Part shown: piece after piece, positions 37,380-45,371 of the stretch
Layout of the letters: each line of letters opens with the position of its first letter
How positions within the stretch are numbered: the first letter of the stretch is position 1
Assembly: GCA_964244495.1 (NCBI GenBank)
Contig: CAXTIU010000001.1
Coordinates: 186,001 to 250,000, forward strand
Length of the DNA: 64,000 bases
Source of the DNA: RH-AL1 sp964244495
GTDB lineage: Bacteria > Pseudomonadota > Alphaproteobacteria > Rhizobiales > Beijerinckiaceae
Direction: 5' to 3'
Made by a program: the position numbers and the translations under genes
Notes under the pieces: generated by a model
What the model saw: the letters and a program-made list of their open reading frames with translations, nothing else
The model's database searches: none
Told to the model about the DNA's origin: nothing

Positions 37380-37393
37380 GCGGGGAAACGGCG

Positions 37394-37828
37394 ATGCGCG
37401 TCTGGTCGATGGTTCTCGCCGGGCTTGCCGGCCTCTACGGCGCGGCGGGCGTGGGACTGGCGGCGGTCGGCGCGCATGCCGGCGCCGGTCCCAACGTCAC
37501 CACGGCGGCCTACTTCCTCTTAATCCACGCGGCCGCCGTCATCGGTGCCTGCGCGCTGGTGGGGTCGGGCGGCGGCAAGACCGTGCTCGTCGCCGCCTCG
37601 CTGTGGGCCTTTGGCGCCTTCCTTTTCTCCGGCGAGCTCGCGCTCCACGCGCTCACCGGGATGAGCCCGGCACCGCTCGCCGCACCCACCGGCGGCTTGG
37701 CGATGATCGCCGGCTGGCTGCTGGCCGGCGTGGGGCTGCCTTCGTTGGTCGGCGCATGCCTCGCCGGGCGCGCTCCAGGAGGCGCTCAGAGGCGTGTTCA
37801 AAGGGGCGAAACGCCGCCGGAAGGATGA
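37394..37828 (+). CDS. DUF423-family membrane protein
   Basis: 144-aa membrane protein with four hydrophobic helices; AAYFLLIHAAAVIG, WAFGAFLFSGELALHALTG and GGLAMIAGWLLAGVGL match the DUF423 pattern. GGGGA lies seven bases before the ATG; a GTG at 37376 overlapping the previous stop is the alternative. The C-terminal tail is short and basic. The family has no established function; position at the end of the exopolysaccharide run may be incidental. Confidence 0.85.
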   Translation: MRVWSMVLAGLAGLYGAAGVGLAAVGAHAGAGPNVTTAAYFLLIHAAAVIGACALVGSGGGKTVLVAASLWAFGAFLFSGELALHALTGMSPAPLAAPTGGLAMIAGWLLAGVGLPSLVGACLAGRAPGGAQRRVQRGETPPEG

Positions 37829-37946
37829 CGCATCCTTGATCCGCGACCGTTTTCTCTCCCCATCTTGGGCTAGACTTTGCACCGCGCGCCATGCAATTTC
37901 CGAGCGTCCGGCACGGGGGTTCCGGCGCGGAGGTTCGGCGGCGTTG

Positions 37947-38321
37947 ATGAGCGAAGACGGAGCACCGAAGTCTCGCATCTTGATTGTCGAGGACGAGCCC
38001 TTCATCGCGCTCACGCTCGAAGACATGCTGGACGAATTGGGCTTCGCGCTCGCGGGCACCGTGTCGCAGGTGGGGGAAGCCCTCGACCTGATCGGTCGCG
38101 AACCCGTGGACTGCGCCCTGCTCGACGTTAATCTCGGTTCCGAGAAGATCGATCCCGTGGCCGACCTTCTGGCCTCACGAGGTTGCCCGTTCATCTTCAC
38201 GACCGGCTACGGCCGGTCCGGCATCCCGAACGGCCACGCGGAACGTCCTGTCCTGCAGAAGCCGTTCAGGATGGACGACTTGGCCAACATCCTGCGTGAG
38301 AACCTGCCCGAGCGCCGGTAA
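37947..38321 (+). CDS. Stand-alone response regulator receiver protein
   Basis: 124-aa single-domain CheY-like receiver. Acidic pair E15/D16 (VEDEP), phospho-acceptor Asp60 (ALLDVNLG), the Thr of FTTGYG and the Lys of LQKPF. No output domain. The sequence style (IALTLEDMLDELG) resembles the single receivers linked to HWE/PAS kinases in Rhizobiales. No kinase gene is nearby. The ATG at 37947 has GGAGG 13 bases upstream; TTG at 37944 is possible. Confidence 0.9.
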   Translation: MSEDGAPKSRILIVEDEPFIALTLEDMLDELGFALAGTVSQVGEALDLIGREPVDCALLDVNLGSEKIDPVADLLASRGCPFIFTTGYGRSGIPNGHAERPVLQKPFRMDDLANILRENLPERR

Positions 38322-38337
38322 TTCGTCTTTCGGGCTC

Positions 38338-39234
38338 TCAAGCCTCGGTGGGACTGCCGTCGGGATCGACCGGAAGGACGGCGGTCCGCTCGATATCGGC
38401 GGTCTCGAGCGCCGGCCGCCGCGTGTCGAACAGTGGGAACAGCAGCAAGCCGGCGAGGAAGCCGCCGATGTGGGCCTGCCAGGCTATGGGGCCGTCGCCG
38501 ACCCCGCCGATGGCCGGAACATAGCCGAACAGCAGGTTGGTGGCGAACCAGAACACGACGAAGACCAGCGCCGCCTTCGTCGTCAGCGTGCGCCTGAGCG
38601 ACAGGGCCGGTTGACGGAACGCCTCCTCCAGGCGCGCGCGGTCGAAGAGCCGCGTCGGCTCGTCACTCGGTCGGAACACGAACCGCGTCGCCGCGCCCAT
38701 CGCGCCGGACACGGCGGCGGATGCGCCCAGCACGAGCTGGAAGCCGGTCATGTCGCAGGCGTATTCCGCTATCGAGCCGGCGAGCGCGGCGACCAGCAGA
38801 AGCGACAGGAAACGAAACGCGGTGAAGCGGCGGGCGACCGGCGAGCCGAAGGCGACGAGCCACACGCAGTTGAAGCCGACATGCGCCCAGCTGCCGTGCA
38901 GGAACGCGTAGGTGAGGAAGGTCCACCAGCGGGCGCGTCCATCGTCGATCAGGAAGTCGATCTGGGCGGCCATCAGCGGATTGCGGTCGACGAGCGCGTG
39001 ATAAGCCCTGGTGATGGCGCCCGGCACCAGGTGCAGCGCGATGGTGATCCGCGCCGGCATGAAGGCGAACGTCGCCATGATCCAGTTATCCGTCTCGACG
39101 CTGACCAAGGCGCGCGCCGTGTGGATGGCCAGCAGGGTGCCGCAAACGGCGATGATGACGCCGGGCAGGTTGAAGGCCGGCTCGCGGCGTCGCGCGGGAT
39201 GCGGCGACGCGGGTTGTGGCGTGAAGTCCGTCAT
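38338..39234 (-). CDS. Rhomboid family intramembrane serine protease
   Basis: 298-aa protein with about six membrane helices. The rhomboid core has WTFLTYAFLHGSWAHVGFN (His/Asn of the oxyanion region), the GAS motif in LGASAAVSGAMGA with the probable nucleophile Ser, and AHIGGFLAGLL with the His of the dyad. An N-terminal polar tail of about 25 residues is cytosolic. A charged linker (RPSDEPTRLFDRARLEEAFRQ) after the GAS helix is unusual in length. It converges on the response regulator with a 16-bp gap. Confidence 0.9.
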   Translation of the reverse strand: MTDFTPQPASPHPARRREPAFNLPGVIIAVCGTLLAIHTARALVSVETDNWIMATFAFMPARITIALHLVPGAITRAYHALVDRNPLMAAQIDFLIDDGRARWWTFLTYAFLHGSWAHVGFNCVWLVAFGSPVARRFTAFRFLSLLLVAALAGSIAEYACDMTGFQLVLGASAAVSGAMGAATRFVFRPSDEPTRLFDRARLEEAFRQPALSLRRTLTTKAALVFVVFWFATNLLFGYVPAIGGVGDGPIAWQAHIGGFLAGLLLFPLFDTRRPALETADIERTAVLPVDPDGSPTEA

Positions 39235-39297
39235 GGCCGACCCCCGATCGCCGGGTGCTTGCACGCCTTCGGCGCGCGTCCCCGGTCGACGTCCTCG

Positions 39298-40429
39298 CTA
39301 ATCGACATCCTCGACCCGTCCGGGACCGCCGCCGTGGATGCGCTGCGCCAAGGCGGCTTCCATGAACGTGTCGAGCTCGCCGTCGAGCACCTCGTCGGGC
39401 GTGCCGGAGGTGTAGCCGGTGCGCAGGTCTTTCACGAGCTGGTAGGGTTGGAGCACGTAGGACCGGATCTGGTGGCCCCAGCCGATCTCCGTCTTGGAAG
39501 CTTCCGTGGCGCTGGCCTCCGCCTCGCGCCGCGTCATCTCCGCCTCGTAGAGACGCGCCCGCAGCATGTTCCAGGCCGTCGCTCGGTTCTTGTGCTGGGA
39601 GCGCTCGCCCTGGCAGGCGACCACGATGCCCGAGGGTATGTGGGTGATGCGCACCGCCGAGTCGGTGGTGTTGACGTGCTGCCCGCCGGCCCCGGACGAG
39701 CGGTAGGTGTCGATCCGGCAGTCCGACTCCTTCACGTCGATGTCAACCTTGTCGTCGATCACGGGGTACACCCACACGGAGGCGAAGCTGGTGTGGCGCC
39801 GCGCGTTGGAGTCGAAGGGCGAGATGCGCACCAGCCGGTGCACGCCCGACTCGACCTTGGCCCAGCCGTGCGCGTTGTGGCCCTTGACGAGCAGCGTCGC
39901 CGACTTGATACCGGCCTCGTCGCCAGCGGTCTCCTCGATCACCTCGACCTTGTACTTGTGTCGCTCGCCCCAGCGCGCGTACATGCGGAACAGCATGCGC
40001 GCCCAATCGCAGCTCTCGGTGCCGCCGGCCCCGGAATGGACCTCGATGTAGGTGTCGTTCGGGTCCACTTCGCCCGACAGCAGCGCCTCCACCTGGCGGC
40101 GCTCGGCGTCGAGCTTCAGGGCACGCAGCTGCTCGAGGCCCTCGCGCTCGGTGGGCGCGTCCCCTTCCATCTCGCCGAGTTCGACGAGGGTCACGGCATC
40201 CTCCAGGTCACGCTCGAAGCGACCGAGCGAGCCGAGGCGCTCCTCGAGTTCGGTCCGCTCGCGCATGATCTTCTGGGCGGCGTCGGCGTCGTTCCAGATC
40301 GCCGGATCCTCGACCCTGGCGTTCAGTTCCGCGAGGCGGCGGGTCGCTGCATCGACGTCAAAGATGCCTCCTCAGCAGTCCCATGGACTGCTTGATGGTC
40401 TCGACGAGCGTTTCGGCTTCGGCGCGCAT
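39298..40429 (-). CDS. prfB: Peptide chain release factor 2, expressed by +1 programmed frameshift
   Basis: RF2 recognises UAA and UGA stop codons. The 23-codon first frame (MRAEAETLVETIKQS...) starts at 40429 after GAGGA, runs to TGA at 40358-40360, and the rest of the protein continues one base on (DVDAATRRLAELN...). Total 376 aa, normal for RF2. The stop-recognition tripeptide SPF and the catalytic GGQ (GAGGQHVNTTDS) are intact. Annotation that begins at the downstream ATG (40266) would lose about 54 residues of the true N terminus. Convergent neighbours are on the same strand: rhomboid follows after 63 bp. Confidence 0.95.
40358..40372 (-). other. prfB programmed +1 frameshift site
   Basis: On the minus strand the sequence is AGGAGGCATCTTTGAC: an anti-ribosomal AGGAGG (40367-40372), three bases, then CTT-TGA-C. 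This is the same layout as E. coli prfB (AGGGGG-TAT-CTT-TGA-C), where low RF2 lets the ribosome slip +1 and complete RF2. Confidence 0.95.
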
Positions 40430-40620
40430 GAATTGTCCTCGAGGGTAGATCGTCGTGCGCCCGGTCGACCGGCATCCAGTCGGCTGGCGTCACGCTGGTG
40501 AGCGGACGGGGATGGATATAGCGGCAGGAACGCGAGCTGTCTGCAGGAGCCGGGACGCGGTGGTGTGCGGGTATGACCGCAAGCCACCGCGCCGGCCCGC
40601 CGGCGGCCGGCGTCGCCGCC

Positions 40621-43029
40621 TCAGTAAAGGCCGCCGGTCCCGCTGCCCACCGCCTGGTCGGCGTCGGCGTCCGGATCGAGCTGACGCGGCGAGGCCTCGC
40701 CGGAGGCGTAACCCTCGGGCGGCGCGGTGCCGGGCTTGAAGGCTTCCAGGATGGAGCCCGACCCGCTGGAGCGCTGGCCGGAGCGCGCGTCGACCGAGAT
40801 CAGCTTGATGCCCGGCGGCACGCGGAAAGGGATGTCGGGCTTGTTCTTCAGCGCCATGGTCATGAAATCGCGGAAGATCGGCGCGGTGTAGAGCGCCGCC
40901 TGCGCCGAGTCGCCCAGCGACCGGGGACGGTCGTAGCCCATGAACACGCCGACGGCGAGGTCGGGTGAATAGCCCACGAACCACAAGTCCTTGGCATCGT
41001 TGGTGGTGCCGGTCTTGCCAGCGAGGTGCTTGCCGACGCTCCTGATCGATTGCCCGGTGCCGCGCTGGATCACGCCCTCCATGATGGAGGTGACTTGGTA
41101 GGCGGTGAGCGGATCGAGCACCTGCTCGCGCTTGTCGAGGAGCTTGGGCTCCTCCTGCCCGTCCCACTTGACCTCGTTGCAGGCCTGGCAGGTCCGCTCG
41201 TCGTGGTGATAGATCGTGTGGCCCCAGCGATCCTGGATGCGGTCGATCAGGGTCGACTTGATCTTCTTGCCGCCGTTGGCGAGCATCGAGTAGGCGGTCA
41301 CCATCCGCATCAGCGTCGTCTCGCCGGCGCCCAGCGACATCGAGAGGTAGGGCGGCAGGTCGTCGTAGACGCCGAAGCGTTTGGCGTATTCCGCGATCAG
41401 CGGCATGCCGACGTCGCGCGCGAGGCGCACCGTCATCTGGTTGATCGAGTGTTCCACGCCGTAGCGCAACGTGTGCGGACCGCCCGACTTGCCCTCGAAG
41501 TTCTCCGGCCGCCAGACGCCCAAGCCCGGCCCCAGGCTGATCTCGATGGGGGCGTCGAGCACGACGGAGGACGGTGTGTAGCCGTTGTCGAGCGCGGTCG
41601 CGTAGACGAACGGCTTGAACGAGGAGCCGGGCTGTCGCATCGCCTGCGTCGCGCGGTTGAACGCCGATTGGTCGAAGGAGAAGCCGCCCGCCATCGCGAA
41701 GACGCGGCCGGTGTAGGGGTCCATCGCGACGATGGCGCCCCCGACCTCCGGGATCTGGCGGAGGCGGTAGGTATCGCCTCGCCCTTCGATCGGCTCGGCG
41801 TAGACGACGTCGCCGGGTGTCAGGCCGTTGCGGCCGTTGCCGCGCGACCAGTGCAGACCGGTCTGCACGAGGGTGCCGGTCTCGCGCTCGCGGTTGACTT
41901 GGCCGTCGGGGTCGCGCTTGGGCTGCAGGCCGATCCGGGCGTCGTTGCCGTTCATGTCGAGGACGACCGCCAGCCGCCAGGGCGCGACGTCGCCGAGAGC
42001 CGGCACGTCGGCGAGCGGCGGACCCCAGTCTCCCGCCGTCTCGACATGGCGCATCGGGCCGCGGAACCCGTGCGCCTCGTCGTAGCGCACCAGCCCGTCG
42101 ACCAGCGCCTTGCGGGCGATCTGCTGCATCTTCGGGTCGAGCGTCGCGCGGACCGACAGGCCGCCCTCGTAGAGCTTCTTCTCGCCGTAGCGGTCGCTCA
42201 GCTCGCGGCGCACCTCCTCGGCGAAGAAGCCGGCGGCGTAGGTGTTGGGCGACAGGGCGCGCGGCGTCACGCCGAGCGGCTGCAGCTTGGCCTTGTCGCC
42301 ATCGGGGCGCGACACGTAGCCGTTCTCGACCATGCGGTCGATGACCCAGTTGCGCCTCTCGGTCGCCTTGTCCTTGCGCAGGAACGGCTGGTAGTTGTTC
42401 GGACCCTTGGGCAAGGCGGCGAGATAGGCGACCTCGGCGACGGTCAGCTCGTGGACCGACTTGCCGTAATAGTTGAGGGCGGCGGCGGCGACGCCGTAGT
42501 TGCCGAGTCCGAGGTAGATCTCGTTGAGGTAGAGTTCGAGGATCTTCTCCTTGGAATAGGCCGACTCGATCCTCAAGGAAAGCAACGCCTCCTTGATCTT
42601 GCGGTCGAAGCTCCGCTCGTTGGTCAGCAGGAAGTTCTTGGCGACCTGCTGGGTGATGGTGGAGGCGCCCTGCACGTGGCGTCCGCCCTCGAGCAGCACC
42701 AGTCCGGCGCGCACGATGCCTTCGGGATCGACACCGTTGTGCGTGTAGAAGTTCTTGTCCTCGGCCGAGATGAAGGCTTCCTTCACCAGGGCGGGAATGG
42801 CCGATGACGGCAGGTACAGGCGCCGCTCGCGGGAGTACTCGGCGAGCACGGAGCCGTCGCCGGCGTGCACGCGGGTCATCACCGGCGGCTCGTAGTTCTT
42901 GAGCTGCGTGTAGTCCGGCAGGTCCTTCTCGTACTTCCAGATGACCATGCCCGCCGCCGCGGCGCCGACGACGAACACGATCGTTCCGGTGGCGAAGATC
43001 AAGCCGAGGAACCGGGCGAGGAAACGCAT
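40621..43029 (-). CDS. mrcA: Penicillin-binding protein 1A
   Basis: Bifunctional class A PBP (802 aa) that polymerises and cross-links peptidoglycan. A short N-terminal membrane anchor (FLGLIFATGTIVFVVGAAAAG) is followed by the GT51 domain with EDKNFYTHNG (catalytic Glu), then the transpeptidase with SSFKPFVY (SxxK), SINQ (SxN) and KTGTTND. An OB-like insertion lies between the domains. Starts at 43029 because the homology begins MRFLARF; the upstream frame is not conserved. Amidase amiC is transcribed just upstream and may share its transcript. Confidence 0.96.
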   Translation of the reverse strand: MRFLARFLGLIFATGTIVFVVGAAAAGMVIWKYEKDLPDYTQLKNYEPPVMTRVHAGDGSVLAEYSRERRLYLPSSAIPALVKEAFISAEDKNFYTHNGVDPEGIVRAGLVLLEGGRHVQGASTITQQVAKNFLLTNERSFDRKIKEALLSLRIESAYSKEKILELYLNEIYLGLGNYGVAAAALNYYGKSVHELTVAEVAYLAALPKGPNNYQPFLRKDKATERRNWVIDRMVENGYVSRPDGDKAKLQPLGVTPRALSPNTYAAGFFAEEVRRELSDRYGEKKLYEGGLSVRATLDPKMQQIARKALVDGLVRYDEAHGFRGPMRHVETAGDWGPPLADVPALGDVAPWRLAVVLDMNGNDARIGLQPKRDPDGQVNRERETGTLVQTGLHWSRGNGRNGLTPGDVVYAEPIEGRGDTYRLRQIPEVGGAIVAMDPYTGRVFAMAGGFSFDQSAFNRATQAMRQPGSSFKPFVYATALDNGYTPSSVVLDAPIEISLGPGLGVWRPENFEGKSGGPHTLRYGVEHSINQMTVRLARDVGMPLIAEYAKRFGVYDDLPPYLSMSLGAGETTLMRMVTAYSMLANGGKKIKSTLIDRIQDRWGHTIYHHDERTCQACNEVKWDGQEEPKLLDKREQVLDPLTAYQVTSIMEGVIQRGTGQSIRSVGKHLAGKTGTTNDAKDLWFVGYSPDLAVGVFMGYDRPRSLGDSAQAALYTAPIFRDFMTMALKNKPDIPFRVPPGIKLISVDARSGQRSSGSGSILEAFKPGTAPPEGYASGEASPRQLDPDADADQAVGSGTGGLY

Positions 43030-43311
43030 GCGTCGCGAGCCTTTCGGGCACTGTCCTGTTGCGCGGAGAACCCGTCTCGTCGGGTTCAAAGGCCGACGAC
43101 GTTCGCGCACCGGGCGTAGTGGGGGGCTCCTAGGCCTTTTTTGTGTCCCGAGTTGGGCTTGAAACGTCGGCGCGCGTGTCGACCGATCCCCCGCGACCGG
43201 GACCGCCCGTCTGTGACGATGATGTCACGACGGCAGGACGCCGACGACGATCGCGCCCTGCCCGTCCCGCCATCGAGGACGCCCCGCCCCTGGAACACGC
43301 GGGACGGCCGG

Positions 43312-44751
43312 TCAACGCACGGGTTCGGCGTTGGCCTGCTTCAATCGCATTGGCACGCCGGCCTTGGCCTTGGCCGGACCCTGCCGATCGGCGAAATAGG
43401 CGACGATGGCCTCGGCCATGCGTCCGGTCGCCTTCTCGCGCCAGTCCGGCGCCGTGAGCGACGCCGCGTCCGTCGCGTTCGAGAGGTAGCCGAGTTCGAG
43501 CAGCACGGAGGGCACGTCCGGCGCCTTGAGCACGACGAAGCCGGCGGCGCGCTGCGGGTTCTTGTTCAGGCGTCCGGCGACCTTCCAGTAGTTCACGAGC
43601 GTGCGCGCGAAGACGTGGCTGTAGGCGCGGGTTTCCTGGCGGGTCAGGTCGAAAAGGATGTCGTTGACGTCGGCCGTATCCGCCTGCCCGTCGACGCCGA
43701 CCGTCGCGTCGGCGGCATTCTCCTTGGCGGCCACCTGGGCGGCGTAGGCGTCGGACGCCTTGTCCGACACGGTGTAGACGGTGGCGCCGCCGACGTCGCC
43801 GGTCTCCGGCAGCGTGTCGGCATGGATCGAGACCATCAGGGCCGCGTCGGCCTCGCGGGCGATGCGGACGCGCTCGCTCAGAGGGATGAAGACGTCGGTC
43901 GAGCGCGTCATCACGATCCTGAACGTCCCGGTCGCCTCCAGCTTGGCGGCGAGTCCGGTCGCGAAGGCCAGGGCGACGTCCTTCTCGATGACCCCGTTGA
44001 CGATCGCGCCGGTGTCGGGTCCGCCATGGCCGGGATCGAGGACGATCGTCACGAGGTCGGAGGCGAGCGGCGGCGCGCTCGCATCGTTCCGGAGGCGCGT
44101 TGAGCCGTCGGTGGCGCGCGCGTCGGGCGAGGCTTGGGCGAGCGATGGTTGAGCACGCGCGGCCGCGCGGAAGGCCGCCCTCTCCGTCTTGGCGAGTTCG
44201 ACGACGAGGCGGGACCTTCCCCCGCTCACCCGAACGGATGCCGCGACGATCCTGGCCGGCGCCCCAAGGTCGATGACGATCCGCGAACGCCCCGGCGCCA
44301 GCAGGCCGAAGCGGAAGGAGGTGACGAGTGCCGTCCCGCCGTTCGCCTTGGGACGGTTGGTTGGGAGCCGCCCGGCGGCGGGGTCCATCGTGAAATCGAC
44401 CTGGGGGAGATCGATGATCGCGCGGTCGGGATCGGCGAGGACGAAGGCGGTCGGTGAAACGGCGGCTGACACGTCGAAGGCGAGTGTCGCGCTTTCCGCC
44501 CCCACCTCGACCCTCGCCGCCGTGATCGCGGCGACCGAGCGTTGCGGAACCAGGGCGGCGGTTTGCGCGGCGCGCGTGCCGAGGATGCCGCCCGCCACGG
44601 CCGACGCGCCGCCGCCGTCCGCGAGCGCGCCGCCGAGCGCGGCGCCAAGCGCGGCACGGACGAGCCACCGGCGCCACGGCGAGGACGCGAGCCGCCGCAA
44701 CGACGCCACGCGTCGGCCGGCGGAGCGTCCGTCGAGAGATGGGTGGCTCAT
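43312..44751 (-). CDS. amiC: N-acetylmuramoyl-L-alanine amidase with AMIN domain
   Basis: 479-aa periplasmic amidase that splits septal peptidoglycan. A basic N region and hydrophobic segment (about residues 30-50) form the export signal; the AMIN domain (residues about 75-180) binds the septum; and the amidase_3 domain has the Zn ligands in LDPGHGG, the Glu in NGVIEKDVAL, His in SIHAD, and Glu in LLELGYLSN. The ATG at 44751 is preferred over 44808. A linker of variable composition joins the two domains. Typical of AmiC proteins in this order, next to PBP1A. Confidence 0.93.
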   Translation of the reverse strand: MSHPSLDGRSAGRRVASLRRLASSPWRRWLVRAALGAALGGALADGGGASAVAGGILGTRAAQTAALVPQRSVAAITAARVEVGAESATLAFDVSAAVSPTAFVLADPDRAIIDLPQVDFTMDPAAGRLPTNRPKANGGTALVTSFRFGLLAPGRSRIVIDLGAPARIVAASVRVSGGRSRLVVELAKTERAAFRAAARAQPSLAQASPDARATDGSTRLRNDASAPPLASDLVTIVLDPGHGGPDTGAIVNGVIEKDVALAFATGLAAKLEATGTFRIVMTRSTDVFIPLSERVRIAREADAALMVSIHADTLPETGDVGGATVYTVSDKASDAYAAQVAAKENAADATVGVDGQADTADVNDILFDLTRQETRAYSHVFARTLVNYWKVAGRLNKNPQRAAGFVVLKAPDVPSVLLELGYLSNATDAASLTAPDWREKATGRMAEAIVAYFADRQGPAKAKAGVPMRLKQANAEPVR

Positions 44752-44873
44752 CCGCCTGCCTTGGAAACCCGGGGGTTGCGGTTCGCTCGCGACGAGGCGG
44801 CGCTCCATAGCTTACGGATCTAGGCGGCTTGGGTTAACAGCGCATGATCGACGCGAGCCGCTAACGATGATCC

Positions 44874-44957
44874 TGTGGCCGACCGGCCACACACCGTCTT
44901 GCCAAAACCTGACGTGATCAGGTAGGATGGGGCGTGTTTGGTTTTGGCGAAGACGGT
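44874..44957 (+). promoter_or_regulatory. Palindrome-rich promoter upstream of rne
   Basis: Two inverted repeats side by side: TGTGGCC (44874-44880) / GGCCACA (44885-44891), and ACCGTCTTGCCAAAACC (44893-44909) / GGTTTTGGCGAAGACGGT (44940-44957), the latter differing by one inserted base. Within them lies a good sigma-70 pattern: TTGCCA (44899-44904), 18 bp, TAGGAT (44923-44928). The left arm overlaps the -35, so the palindrome may be an operator; the factor is unknown. Confidence 0.55.
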
Positions 44958-45371
44958 TCCGGCCGTCGGATCTTGGCCCGACGATCATCGGGTCCGACGT
45001 TGAAGGGCCTGGGACGTACGGCTCGGGATCGATCGCCATCGGCGGTCCGCCGCGTACCTGACCCTTTCGGCACCACGTGATGCCGCGTAGAGGTCTCGAG
45101 GACATGATCTGTCCTGAACGAGGGTTTCCGATCGGTGATGCCGCGCCTGCCAAGGCGGGCGGCGAAGGCCCGTCGACGTCACGCCCTGGTCCGCATGCCG
45201 TCCGACAGGTGGGATCGCGCCACGCCGGCCTCGCGCCGCGCGCCGTCGCGTCCGCTTTGAGCCAGTCACGCCCCGCCTCCCAGAGGCAGTTCCACGCTTC
45301 CTTCCTCCTTTCGAGCGAAGCCGCGACCGCGCATTCGCGTCGGTGTCGTCCCGCGCTCCCACGAGTCCCTT
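44958..45371 (+). other. Probable long 5' leader of rne
   Basis: About 430 nt separate the promoter-like element from the RNase E start, with no coding frame. A long structured leader is expected for rne, which in E. coli controls its own mRNA through leader hairpins. No E. coli-like hairpin could be matched by eye. Confidence 0.4.

Noticed and set aside
40358..40360. Nonsense mutation or a sequencing frameshift in prfB
   Set aside because: The AGGAGG, spacing and CTT-TGA-C match the conserved programmed frameshift of RF2 genes.
43136..43141. T-run as an intrinsic terminator
   Set aside because: No plus-strand gene ends there and both neighbours run on the minus strand.
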